Of a stretch of DNA of 64,000 nt, positions 31,467 to 41,876 are shown in pieces. A program made the position numbers and the translations under genes. Within the stretch, counting starts at the first letter, position 1; every line of letters starts with the position of its first letter. This stretch comes from Symsagittifera roscoffensis (taxonomy: Eukaryota > Xenacoelomorpha > Acoela > Convolutidae), in contig NC_087063.1 of assembly GCF_963678635.1 (NCBI RefSeq), positions 50,977,220 through 51,041,219 of the forward strand. Reading direction: 5' to 3'. A model generated the notes under the pieces. The model searched no databases and was not told the origin of the DNA. It saw only the letters and a list, made by a program, of their open reading frames with translations.

Positions 31467-33062
31467 ACGCCACTAATGGGGAGCTCTAAGGCCCGAGAGA
31501 GAAGAATACAGAAGATGCCAGCGAAGAAAGTGTCACGTGTGATAGACGTACAAAAGAACAATCAATTGAGATATAATTTCACGGGAGTTCCGGAGACAGA
31601 TCCGAGAGCTTGCTTCAATCGAGCGACTTGGAACCCGGCAGTAAACCTGCAACAACCGCCACTGGGGACATCACATCTGATACTGGGAGACAGCTTGGTC
31701 AGAGTACTATCGAATTTGAGGACCTCGTGGGTCACCACGGTGATGGCCTTCGGAGGCGCGACGATAGCCCAGTTATATCGAATGGTGGAGCTAATGAATC
31801 AAGGGAGGATCCCCGATGTGATGATCCTGGTTGGAACGAATGACATCTCTAGAGGTTAGGATGAGCAGGAAGCACTATGGGAATCAATGATGGTGTGCTT
31901 ATTTACTACTCTCTGGCAGAAACTCAATTGCGCGGTACTGACCGTTTGCACTGTGCCAATGAACACAAGGAGCTTGACAGCAGCAGGAAGAAGGCACAAC
32001 GAAGGAGTCGTCAGGTGGAATAACATCCTGAGGAATCTCGCAAGTCGAAAAGCCGGAAGAATTATCCTCATGGACATTGAACATGAGTTGAGAGCTATGG
32101 ATCAGGCCACGCTGACCACGGACGGTATCCACTTCGATAGTATAGAAGGACAGGCTTGGTTGAATCGAGTCTATCAAGAGCGGTTGGATGAGTTAGAAGC
32201 AGAACTCTTTGACACAGGAGTGCTGAAGGAGGAAGGAGCATCGAATGACACGGTAATTACCACCTTTGTGCCTCCTAGCCTGGAAACACGCTTGGGGACG
32301 GTCCCGGCCGTCACGAACTACAGACAACAAAGCTCCAGCGAACCAGGTCAAAGGACAGACGTTCAGGATCGATTGGGAGAAGCGCTGGTGAGGAGGACCA
32401 TTCATCCTAGGAGAAGAATAGGGCCAGTTAACCCAATGGAAGAGGCAACTGGCACGTCCAGATCAGACACGAGATCGGAGACGACAAGTACCAGTCGAGA
32501 GGAGAGAGGCCCGGATAGAGGCTCATTGATGTGGTCAAGACCCATACCATCTCCCTGGCATGTGTACAAGGACGAACTTATGAAGCTGGATCTCCAGAGG
32601 GTGAGCTTCATCGAGGACGCCAGGAGGATGCTGAATGGAGCGAGGCTATCCGTCAGTAGACTGTACTCGATAACAGGTGTAGACTGGTCAAAAGCCGCTG
32701 GCATAAATTTCAGCTCCACGACGGCCTTGAGATTTGCTGACCTAGAGGGACTGCCCTCTAATAACACGATGGGACCAGTGAACGCAAGACCATTGCAGGA
32801 CGTGAGGTTGAATCATGATGAAGGGAATCGAGAAGAGAGACCTGGAAGCTTTTTGTTAACAAGGGCGCCGATCGGACAACATGTGAAGATGTTCAGGCAG
32901 TTGAGCTCACCCCTAGGTCATGTGAAAGATAGAATATACCCGAAACAAGTGATTCAAGATGGTGACGTCCAAAGGTACGGCGGATTGAAAGCGATAAAGA
33001 AAGATGAGACCATTTTTGCCGCGTACGACAAAGCAGAAATGAGGAAGGCCAAGATTATGTAA
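31467..33062 (+). pseudogene. ORF2 continued: SGNH/GDSL-hydrolase-like module, element A
   Basis: The coding sequence cut at 15076 resumes here after the Polinton. SGNH-hydrolase blocks are visible in order: LILGDSLVRVL (block I, nucleophile Ser, 31686-31697), VMAFGGATIAQL (block II Gly), MILVGTNDISRG (block III Asn, 31833-31844) and TTDGIHFDS (block V Asp/His, 32121-32132). A TAG at 31857-31859 breaks it between blocks III and V. A charged linker and a conserved-looking region (LSVSRLYSITGVDWSKAAGI) follow to TAA 33060-33062. SGNH enzymes are esterases, lipases or deacetylases; the substrate here is unknown. Some CR1-type LINEs carry an esterase, but in an LTR element this is unusual. Confidence 0.75.
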
Positions 33063-33119
33063 GTAGCGAATTCAGAGTTCGCGTACACTTCTAAGTGTCT
33101 GTTTTGGCCGGATGTCATA

Positions 33120-33710
33120 ATGTTGGCAGCGGTCGACGGGGACCTACTGCAAGCCGTATATCTGGCAATAGGGATACAAAGACACACGGACATGAACCCA
33201 GTCACGATCGTGTTTGCTGGCATCAATGACCACTTGCACAGTAGAGGTTTTCTGAGCAGACTCAGAGATCCTGCAATGGCAGAAAATGCAGTGTGGCCAG
33301 CGATAAAGGATATCGTGGAGTCAATGGGTGAAGTGGTGGATGCGACGAAGGAGGGGTCGTTCAACAAGGTGACACCGAGAGTAGTGTTCGCGCTGTCTCC
33401 GGGGTATGCATGTCTCCCGGATGGATTGAAGTTCGTGTATGCGATCGTGACCTTGCTTTCGGAAGGGAAATATGATGTGATCATATCAGCCCCAAATCGC
33501 ATGATAGAGATGGAGAACCTGAGACAACTCAGGGCAGAACTACCTGCGGTGTGGTCAGATATCTCGAACGCGATGAGAGGATTCAAGGACCATGCGCTGC
33601 ACATGTCAGTGTTGGATGAGGTGCTGGGGTTGGAACTGTCCAACTTCAGTCGACAGCTCAAACTTAAACCGGGAATAGACGACGACCATCGAGTGGTCAC
33701 AGCGATTTAA
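33120..33710 (+). pseudogene. ORF2: second SGNH-like or related domain, element A
   Basis: Same frame as the previous segment. MLAAVDGDLLQAVYLAIGIQ, VTIVFAGINDHLHSRGFL (near 33201) and KYDVIISAPNRM give alternating strands and helices of an alpha/beta fold. AGIND resembles an SGNH block III (GxND), although a clear block I Ser and block V are not evident. It may be a degenerate or divergent second SGNH domain. It ends at TAA 33708-33710. Confidence 0.5.
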
Positions 33711-34733
33711 AACGACTTATGGTTCAGAGCAATGGAAGTAACAGGTGAAAAAGCGAGAAGTAAGAATTCACAGGAGACTAGAGCTCATTTGGAGGCGATG
33801 GTTTTGAGGACCAAACCGGAGGCCAACCAGTGGTTACATCTAAGTCCTTGAGTAGCGGCAATGGGTGCAGATGGTTTTGAGCAAGGCCCTATAATGATGA
33901 AGAAAATCCATGCCTACTTGTTCAAGGAGGTAAACCTAGCGGAAATTGCTGAAGAAAAGACGGCTGAGTTTGTGAATAGAATGTGCCAAATTACCTTGAC
34001 AACCTTCTGGACCCAGGAAGTGAAGGGAGAAGAAGGCTTTGAACGAACAGATAGCATGCTGGAAGGGTTGGGAGCCGGATGGACCGCGTCCTTCTTGGCG
34101 AAAGTTTACCCGAAAGTTTCTCATTACTTGATAAAGGAATTCCTCCAAGAGGCAGTGGAAATATCGATTGTGGAGCTACTAGCCTTGTTTGTGACGTTTG
34201 GAGCTGAGAGTTTCGTGAAAGGACCGGCGATACTGCTCACCGAAGGAGTTCAGAACCTGCGGTTGGATGGACTTCTAACGTTGATTGCGATTACTCACGG
34301 AAACTTGGGAGGATTAATGAAACTGACACGTTGTCCAGAGCAGATGAAGGAAAGGGTGAGAAAATTGGACATGAAGAAAGCCACGGACTCGTGAAATAAG
34401 ATAAGAGACCTGAGACACACTCTTATCCAATATCTCCTACAACAAAATCGCTTTGGAACGGGAGAAGATGAGACTATCGAGAGAGAGGAAGATGTGAGAC
34501 GACATGTTGGGGGCATGCCCCTACTAACTGATCTGTGCTTAGGCATGAGGACTGATCCCTTAGCGTTGATCAGAGGGGCCACGGAGTTTGTGACAGTGAT
34601 CTATGGACCAGCAGTCACATTTGCGTTCCGTGATGTCAAGGTGGAGGCGTACAGGAGGTCGGTGCTGCACCTGAACCTCATATCAGCAGTGGACGGAACT
34701 GGTGTGAGCAGCACCTGTTGCGGGAGCTCATGA
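33711..34733 (+). pseudogene. ORF2: helical region of unknown function, element A
   Basis: One frame holds pieces from 33861 to 34394 and from 34494 to 34733, interrupted by stops near 33850 and at 34392. The product is strongly helical (EFVNRMCQITLTTFWTQEVK, LGAGWTASFLAKVYPKVSHY). No enzyme motif is seen. The frame passes to a different one near 34720, where the next ORF overlaps. I do not recognise the family. Confidence 0.5.
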
Positions 34734-36484
34734 GCGAAGATCTGTTGTTTGCGAAAATATCAGAGCCAGAAATGACGGTCATCAATTTTGACGATCACTT
34801 CCGTGATCGCATGGGAGAAGTAGAAAGAGGACTTATCGAGGTGTTTCCAAAGCTTTGGAATCTGAGACCCTATGATAAAACGAATGGTGAGATAACCAGA
34901 GTGCCTCGTCTCACTGCAGCATAACACAAGGTGAGAGAAGAGACGAAGGATTGGGATGATTACGAGAAGCTGCCGGAAGAAATCCCGGAATTCCCTCTGA
35001 TAAGAAGGATGTTGATCGGAGCAGTCTCCGTGGTACAAACTCCTTGGTTGAGAGCATTTGAAACCAATGAAAGGAGAATAGGGAATTTCGTGGGAAGGAT
35101 GGATTTATACTTTGTGGGGAGAATTGCCGCCGTGTTACAATACACACGATTTGCCTATACGGATCAAGCGACGAGAAGGCGAATAAGCAACGCCGCGACT
35201 CCCAAGCCTGGAAGATTTGACGAGGAATGGGCGGGATTAGGCTTAGCGCCTATGAAGATGAGAGGCAGGACCGAACTGTCTGAGGCCTCCTTGATCCTGA
35301 CTAGTGTGAAACCGGAATTGAAAGTAGGAGGAACACTGCAGGCGAGAACCTTCCTAGCACCCTTCTGCTGCGAGGAAATCAAAGTGGTCCACGGAGAAGA
35401 GGAAGATGGATCAGCTGGCACACTGATCATACCGAAATTCCCGAAAGGGGCCGACAATGAAAACCAAGGGCCCTCAAGCTCGAAGAAGAATATGTCAGAA
35501 GGAGATGACGGACATGGAGGAAGCCGTCAAGCGGAAGAACCCATGCAACAGGATGCAAGTCAAGCTGGTGGGGAAGACGAAAGGGCATCGACAGGAGGAG
35601 TATCCAGCCTGGATTTCAATATCTTCAATGATCTTGAGAACAACGCGGATACGTTGGAGTCGACTGAGCCAGCGGATGAAGGCATTTCGACACTGGAACC
35701 TCCGTCAGCTTTTACGGGAATGAAACGGAATTTGCCGGAGAGCAGCTCTCCTGGCAATTCAAGAAATAAAGAACAAAGAAGACTCATGGAATCACCAAGG
35801 AGAAAAAAAATAGAGGGCTCAGCCAGAGTACCTTTCTTGGGAACGTTGCCCGAAGAAGAGCGGGAAGTACATCATCGAGACCATGAAAGTAGGACGGTAT
35901 GCAGATTGGACAGAGTGGTGTTCATGGAAGAAGTCTGGACAGTGGTTCAGAGCTATGGGACCCAGTCCATTTTGAAAACAGGTTTCAACCGACCATTGAT
36001 ACGGGAAGTCCTTGACAAACTTGATGAGTGTGAAGGGAGATTGAGTGAGTTGTTGATTGACTCAGCCACTGATGAAAGTGAAGCGAACTCTCCCATCAAG
36101 ATGACACCGCAGGATGGTAAAGGAGAGGTGGTGTATCTGTCAAGAACCAGGAGGGGAACGATGCGATCAAAATTGGTGATTGATAAGATCAATGAGATGA
36201 AGATGAAGTTAGGCAGCAAGGTGATACCGAGGAGTGTAGGAAAGACGAAGGTGGATTCAGATATATCAATGAAAGCTGTCAATTCAGCGAAACAAAAACG
36301 AGTCGAAGAGGCCATGGATTTGGGACAAGGTGATTATCAATTACCTGGCACGAACAAAATATTGACCGATGTAGCGATGGTGCCACCCATTCTCAAGGCA
36401 GGGATAAAGTCGACAGGTTACAAATCCAAAAGGAGTGACCGCACTCTGACTGGAGCAACCTTAGAAATGGAAATACTAAGCTAA
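34718..36484 (+). pseudogene. ORF2: conserved domain plus acidic low-complexity linker, element A
   Basis: Two pieces in one frame (34718-34924, stop, then on to TAA 36482-36484). The first 200 residues (LMSEDLLFAKISEPEMTVIN, EFPLIRRM) are homologous to the relic at 59003-59480, so this is a conserved part of the family. A low-complexity stretch rich in Glu, Ser, Gly and Gln follows, then a helical Lys-rich segment. No domain recognised. The second piece as listed lacks an ATG and is a continuation, not a separate gene. Confidence 0.55.
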
Positions 36485-36586
36485 TGTGGAGAAAGCACGA
36501 TGAAAGTCTTTAAACCATCTCCCATGAACCACGGAAAGGGAAGTGCCGCAGGACAACTAGTACCAATGGAGTAAAACCGACTGACA

Positions 36587-37537
36587 GTGTCGGAGTTTGT
36601 GTCAATAGATGAACCCGCCGGTGGATACATGGAGATTTTAGAATACCGAAACTCGGCTAGAGGGTGTGTGATGGCCCTGGAAGACGAAATGGCCATGGAA
36701 GGTTATCTGGAGACAATGTTGCGAGGCACCACCCTCAAGCAGAAGGCGTATGGAACTTTAGCGTCATCCGAGATGCAGGCGGAAACGATCGAGCAGTTAG
36801 TGAGCCTTCCATGGAAAGCAGTGGTGTTGAAGTACTTCGAAGAGGAAATGAGGACTGCGCCGAGAATACACGCTCTCATGGCAGTACCCTACGTAAGACC
36901 CGAATTACAACTGAGGTTCGCCTGGTGCATGATGGGAATAACTCGCGGGGAATATGACTCAGAAGAAAGGAAAAGGTCAAAAGAAGAGAAAGTTTTCATT
37001 ATGACGAACCTGAGGGATCTGATAACCCAAGAGGGAGCAGCAGTAGCGTGCGCGAAGCGGAGAGACGCTCTCTGTTTCATTCGATTCCTGATAGAGTAGA
37101 TTTCAGTACCAGCATTGAACACCTGTGCCAAGATGTTGAGGGAGTGCCATGAACGAGCAAAAGCCTTACTCTTGCTGGCACTGCTGGAGATGCATCAAAG
37201 CAAGCCGATGAGGGTGAATATGAAAGAACCTGAGGAGTTAGAGCCCATGAGAAAGATCGACGAAATCAGGAGATTTTCAAACAAGGAGCTGAGACTAACT
37301 AAAGAATCTATGGGGGCACTACCGAAATCCAGTGAATACTGTGGACCGATCAAGAAGAAGTCATACAGCTACGTGTCCGGAATCATAGGGATAGCGTACA
37401 ACCCTTTCCTGAGTGAAGAAATACGCGATTGCTTCTTCGATTACGAGCAGGCAGTGTTGCTAAGATTCTGGACGTCGAGAATTGTAACAATTAAGAGCAC
37501 TAATAATCCACAGACCAAATTGGGACTGGTCTTGTAG
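36587..37537 (+). pseudogene. ORF2: helical domains of unknown function, element A
   Basis: Two pieces (36587-37099 and 37115-37537) in the frame of the previous segment. SVDEPAGGYMEI-like and LPWKAVVLKYFEEEMRTAP segments, then VLLRFWTSRIVTI near 37455. The last block matches ELLKFWTDEIIEI in B (about 50440), the point at which B rejoins ORF2 after its deletion. Stops at 37097-37099 and 37535-37537 break this copy. Confidence 0.55.
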
Positions 37538-37586
37538 GAAGAGGTGACTGCACCTTCCGTACCAAAATCCGACAAAAGAGTGGAAT

Positions 37587-38084
37587 TTGGGTTGGGATTC
37601 TAATGAACTACTGAGAACGAGCTTGATGGTAGTGTGGGAACTGGTGAGACCATCATGGTGTCCTAGTCCCAATGCTGACTCGATATTACGGGCGACACAA
37701 GATGTGCAGAGGGAGCTGAATGCAGATTGTAACCTGCGTGACCTGAACATCATATATAATGTGATGATAACAGCCTCTAGGAGCAACGGGGAAGACAAAG
37801 TGGAGTTGCCTGGCTGGGGACCAGAAGACTGGGTCAAACCTGGTAGCTGTCTGGCGGAAGTCTGTGGACTGGAAGGTCACGTTTGTGGAGGTCTGGATTG
37901 TGTGAAAACCCTAGAGAGACAACACAAGCAATTGACGATATTGTTTGGGAATGTCGTGATGAAAGCAAAGACGGAAATGGAACTGATCGCAGATTGCCAT
38001 GGAGGAACCGAAGTGAATCTAGTGACTGCACTAGGATTCTACAGCATGTTTGGAGTCACTATTGAATGTAGAACAGAAACATGA
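37587..38084 (+). pseudogene. ORF2: conserved C-terminal domain 1, element A
   Basis: Homologous to 50520-51041 of B. Shared blocks: ELVRPSWCPSPNAD against TLLRPSFCPYPHAN, PGSCLAEVCG against PGSCLDLTSG, and VTALGFYS against ATVLGFFS. Conserved Cys residues (PSWCP, GSC, HVCGG, LDC) suggest a structural or metal role. No known family recognised. A frameshift or stop separates it from both neighbours. Confidence 0.6.
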
Positions 38085-38178
38085 GATGGTCACATCTATC
38101 AGTGTAGAAGTGTTCCCATGAGTTCTGCAAACTGAGCAAAAGTACATAGGAAAATGGAGGGAAGCGATCGAGACGGAA

Positions 38179-39150
38179 ATGAACATCAGACATAGTGAGT
38201 GTTATTGTAGACCATCAGGAGCACGACATTTGGTGGGATCGACATTGGCTCCAATGTGCAAGAGCAGATACCCGGTGCATTTCGTAGCTGTGGATGTAAA
38301 GAGTACGAGAACGATCGTGGATCAATCCTTCTCAGTGCCAAAGTGTGTGCGATTAACGAGAATGTCCAAAAAATCTTACGAGTTGCTATGTAAGATGTTC
38401 TCAGCAGTTCCAGAGAGACAAAAGGATGAGTTGGAATCGATACTGGGAAGGAAGTTCATGGGATACGTGAGTGGGAACTTCGGTGACTTTGAGAGACAGA
38501 AACAGAGAGGATCAACCGTTACAGATTACAATACAGTAGACGAGAATGATGAAGTCCACCGAGTGATGATGGAAGTGGAACCATTACTGGAAGCTTCGGG
38601 AGAACGTAATTGGAGGAGCATTATGTTGACACATGACGAGTTTCCCTGCCACTGCTTGCTGCAGACCTGGTGGTATCCCGAGCGTAGTAATCTGGTGTTG
38701 ATCTGGGACTCTGGAGAGCTGCTCTCCATGGGTTTACCAGACTCATCACGGCCCATAACAATAGTGATAGTGAGAGTTATGATGGCGATACGATGGCTGG
38801 AAGCTCATGTGAGAGAGAACAATAGACAGGAAGCGCCAACGGGAGAACAATTGCAGAAATTGGATTGTCTAAAAGATTTAGATCTTACTGAGACAACGTG
38901 CAAGATTCTAAACATTCCGATGGAAGTCAAAAAGATATGGGCAAGAAGACGATTGATGCCATGGTTCAGAGCTAACATGACTGCATGGTTGTACGAATAT
39001 GCCAAAAAGCATATGTCGAAGCACGGCAGAGTATACAGTGGATATCAGCTGGACATTGGAGCAGGAGCTTTCAAACGAGCTTTCGACCAGAATGGACAAA
39101 AATGCAGATTCAACAGATTCGAAGTTTTAGCAGCTAAGCTTCCGAATTGA
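38179..39150 (+). pseudogene. ORF2: conserved C-terminal domain 2, element A, truncated by a U3 insertion
   Basis: Homologous to 51162-51902 of B. Conserved blocks: DQSFSVPKCVRLTRMS, EPLLEASGERNWRS, CHCLLQTWWYPE and LVLIWDSGEL. After residue about 303 the product runs out of ORF2 into LTR-derived sequence (39086 onward), so the last 20 residues are foreign. Domain identity unknown; conservation with B at about half of positions suggests a functional domain. Confidence 0.6.
38796..39085 (+). repeat. 290-bp direct repeat, copy 1
   Basis: Appears identical to 39197-39486. The copies are separated by a 111-bp filler, most of which matches the start of the 3' LTR (40643-40748). Confidence 0.9.
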
Positions 39151-39196
39151 CGGTTTTAGGAGATTAACAACGTTATTGGGACGATTAACGTTGTGA

Positions 39197-39486
39197 GCTG
39201 GAAGCTCATGTGAGAGAGAACAATAGACAGGAAGCGCCAACGGGAGAACAATTGCAGAAATTGGATTGTCTAAAAGATTTAGATCTTACTGAGACAACGT
39301 GCAAGATTCTAAACATTCCGATGGAAGTCAAAAAGATATGGGCAAGAAGACGATTGATGCCATGGTTCAGAGCTAACATGACTGCATGGTTGTACGAATA
39401 TGCCAAAAAGCATATGTCGAAGCACGGCAGAGTATACAGTGGATATCAGCTGGACATTGGAGCAGGAGCTTTCAAACGAGCTTTCG
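39197..39486 (+). repeat. 290-bp direct repeat, copy 2
   Basis: Second copy of 38796-39085. The reading frame continues from this copy into the true end of ORF2. Confidence 0.9.
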
Positions 39487-39794
39487 TGACTCATCGGAAT
39501 GCAGTGACCACCGCTGTAAAAAGAATTTCCAGGACGAGTGAACGTAGAGGAAAGGAGAAGGAAGAGATGTCGAAGGAAGATTTGGAGAGAAACGTGACGT
39601 TGTGTCTCCACAACAGCTTCTGCCGAAACAGAGAATCTAACGTAGACCCCCTACCTTGTTGCAAACAGAGGGTAGAAGAGCAGAAGTGTTGGAGGACTGC
39701 TTCAAACAGCGTCAGAATAGCTAACGATGTGTTGCAAGACACAGAAACTGAAAGTGCAGAGTCAGTGTCACAGGAGGAAGAGATGGAACATTGA
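39210..39794 (+). pseudogene. ORF2: 3' end, element A
   Basis: The first 90 residues repeat the end of the preceding piece (duplicated block 39197-39486). The product then continues with TAVKRISRTSERRGKEK and NVTLCLHNSFCRNRES, homologous to the end of B ORF2 (NVSLSLHNSFCLNRET). It ends at TGA 39792-39794 after an acidic tail, probably the natural stop. The C-terminal part is Lys/Arg/Glu-rich and may be nucleic-acid-binding. Confidence 0.6.
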
Positions 39795-40635
39795 CAAACG
39801 GTCGAAAGAACAAGAGGCAAAAAGAAAGAAAATTAGAAGAATTTAGAAATTTTAGAACTTCTAAACGACGAAAAAAGAAGAAAAACAAAGGAGTGACGAT
39901 AAAGAAGAAGTTAAAACTCGGAATTGTTTTATGTGTGTGAAAAAAACTCAAGTGAGAAACTAAGCAACCAAGTTGTAATTGAAAACTGAAACATTTAGTT
40001 GATCTTTGAACAGTAAAGAAATTGGTGCATTTATAAATTTGCATTTTGATTTTAGTTAGTGGCTTTAGAGACACTTACTTACTATTTATTTAGAAAGGCT
40101 TGAGTAGAGAGTATATTTAAATATTCCAGCATGCATGACTGTTTTTAATCAACTAGGAGAACTAATCACTTTGTGGTGATATGAAAGGCTTGGGTAATCT
40201 CTCGAAGAGGGAGATTGTCCCATTGTTCTTTCTTAACACAGAGTTTCTTAGTTTTAATATTCAGGACAATAACATGCAAGATTTCCGAAGGGAAGAAGCA
40301 ATGTAGGATAATTTTAGCTTGTTGGTTGGCAGGACTGTCCTGCAAACCAACATCTTTTAAAATCTAGGATAAAAGTTTTAATCAGGGCATTGACATTGGA
40401 AGTCAGAAAAGATGTTTTTATGTTAGGTCATATCTCAATGTGCAGATTGATGAAAAATTTTGAAGGCTATAGTGATGTAGTATGATGCCATTTATATTCT
40501 GCAGTGAGTCGATGTGACGCGGATAAAAGTAATTTCGTGCATTTTGTAAATTCTGTTCGATGACACTGTACCAAACTGTATTTAACGAACATTACGAGAT
40601 TCAAGGAGGACATTGACCGGACTGTCCGGGGAGTA
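39795..40635 (+). other. 3' untranslated region and polypurine tract of element A
   Basis: No ORF. A near-perfect 31-bp palindrome lies at 40321-40351 (arms GTTGGTTGGCAGGAC and GTCCTGCAAACCAAC, one mismatch). The tract CTGTCCGGGGAGTA at 40622-40635 directly precedes the LTR start TGTGACATTC. B has the matching CCGGGGAGTA before its 3' LTR. Confidence 0.65.
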
Positions 40636-41547
40636 TGTGACATTCGACCAGAATGGACAAAAATGCAGATTCAACAGATTCGAAGTTTTAGCAGCTAAGC
40701 TTCCGAATTGACGGTTTTAGGAGATTAACAACGTTATTGGGACGATTATTCAAAAGGTGAAGGTCGAGATATTCTGGTATTTTGAAATTTTAAAAATTCG
40801 AAGTATGATGTCATATTTCTGAGAAACGTCAGAAACGACCATTTTGGCAGATAACCGAAATAAAACACAACAACATTAGTTGCGATAGCGATAACGACGA
40901 GAATTGTGATTGGAAAACAACAACAAATTGCAGAAGTAGCAGAAACCGTTCCGAGTTGCAACTCTTGTGTCGCTACAATAGTTGCAGGGCCGTTGCGAAC
41001 AACGGTGAAGGGTGGAAGACAGTCTTCCGGAAGGAGAATAAGAGTCTTATTTCCCCGGATTCAAGAATCCGGAGGGGTCTCGGGACTGGAACTTTTATCA
41101 TCTTATATAAACTTTTAGCTTCCCTATTATGTCTTGAATTGAATTTAATTAACATCTGAATTCATTTTGCTAGGATGAGAAGCTAGGAGTAGGGGGAAAG
41201 GGGTTGATCCATCTTCGATGGAGATGATGATTTTTGTCTACTGAACAAAAACAATAATAATTCAATACATAGTAGTAGCCCTGATTTTAGGAGTGACCTC
41301 GTGGTCTGGGGATACTGAGACCCAGCCATGAGCTCATTATTTCTGCATGTAATCTAGTCAATTTGACTGTTTTGACCGAAGCCGAAAGCAGTAACGTTTT
41401 TATCGACCCGATGTTAGAAAGACCACCGAAAGTACTGGCTTGGTAGAGACGGTGAAAAGCATGTGGAGCTCTGTTTAGACGTTGGCCATTCGTCTTAGAT
41501 TCTAGCTTTATTTTCCGTCGATGTGTATCTTCAGGGCGAATGTTACA
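40636..41547 (+). repeat. 3' LTR of element A
   Basis: 912 bp, from TGTGACATTCG after the polypurine tract to GAATGTTACA, so it has TG...CA ends. R-U5 (40988 onward) matches 812-1370. The hairpin CCATC/GATGG lies at 41209-41221. The AATAAA of the 5' copy is AATACA here. I could not find a target duplication. Confidence 0.85.
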
Positions 41548-41679
41548 ATTCTGCTCTTAGACCATTCTGCTTATTGACTGGCCCGCATCAGAAATAAAAA
41601 AAAAGTTAGAAAGTGTCTGAGAGACAAGAAAAACCTCTAGGGGGCAAAATGAGCAATCAGTTAAGGTGCATGATAATTA
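41548..41679. other. short unassigned flank of element A
   Basis: 132 bp with no feature recognised. It may be part of the Penelope-like element that follows or older sequence. Confidence 0.3.
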
Positions 41680-41876
41680 TAACTGCCTGGATGGATACAT
41701 GAAGTGTTGTCAATGGGCCCGAAGCATCCCATTGGAGACAAATTTAACGAAAAACACTTCTTGGCTGATATCGACATTTTCCTCTCACAATTGAAAACCA
41801 AAAAACATCCGGTTAAATTTTATGCAAAATTGAAGCCGCGGCGAAGGCATATGCGATAAAAAATAAGGCAAACACC
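41680..41876 (+). pseudogene. Penelope-like element, 5' piece, split from its 3' part by element B
   Basis: An open reading stretch (GWIHEVLSMGPKHPIGDKFN, then FLADIDIFLSQLKTKK) runs up to the 5' LTR of B, with one frame change near 41825. It reads like the region N-terminal to the RT of Penelope-like elements and is in the same direction as the RT piece that follows B (53713 onward). Insertion of B into this element explains both halves. Confidence 0.6.

Larger units (their letters stand above)
812..41547 (+). mobile_element. giant Ty3/gypsy-type LTR retroelement A, interrupted by a Polinton
   Basis: The element runs from a 5' LTR (recognisable from 812) to a 3' LTR ending at 41547, about 40.7 kb in all. 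Subtracting the Polinton and one target duplication leaves about 24.3 kb, far above the 5-10 kb usual for Ty3/gypsy elements. Order: LTR, PBS-like site, 2.9-kb leader, gag, aspartic protease, RT, RNase H, integrase, macro-like segment, spacer, ORF2, 3' UTR, polypurine tract, LTR. The RT-RNase H-integrase order identifies the Ty3/gypsy type. Many stops and frameshifts show that this copy is decayed. Planarian Burro and plant Ogre are known examples of giant Ty3/gypsy elements, but I cannot test relatedness here. Confidence 0.85.

Noticed and set aside
32954-33700. Minus-strand ORF of 248 codons opposite ORF2
   Set aside because: The plus strand is continuous with ORF2 in frame; the minus frame has no support.
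13109-39794. ORF2 as a host gene captured between elements
   Set aside because: The same tail lies between the LTRs of B and a fragment follows LTR C, so it belongs to the retroelement family.
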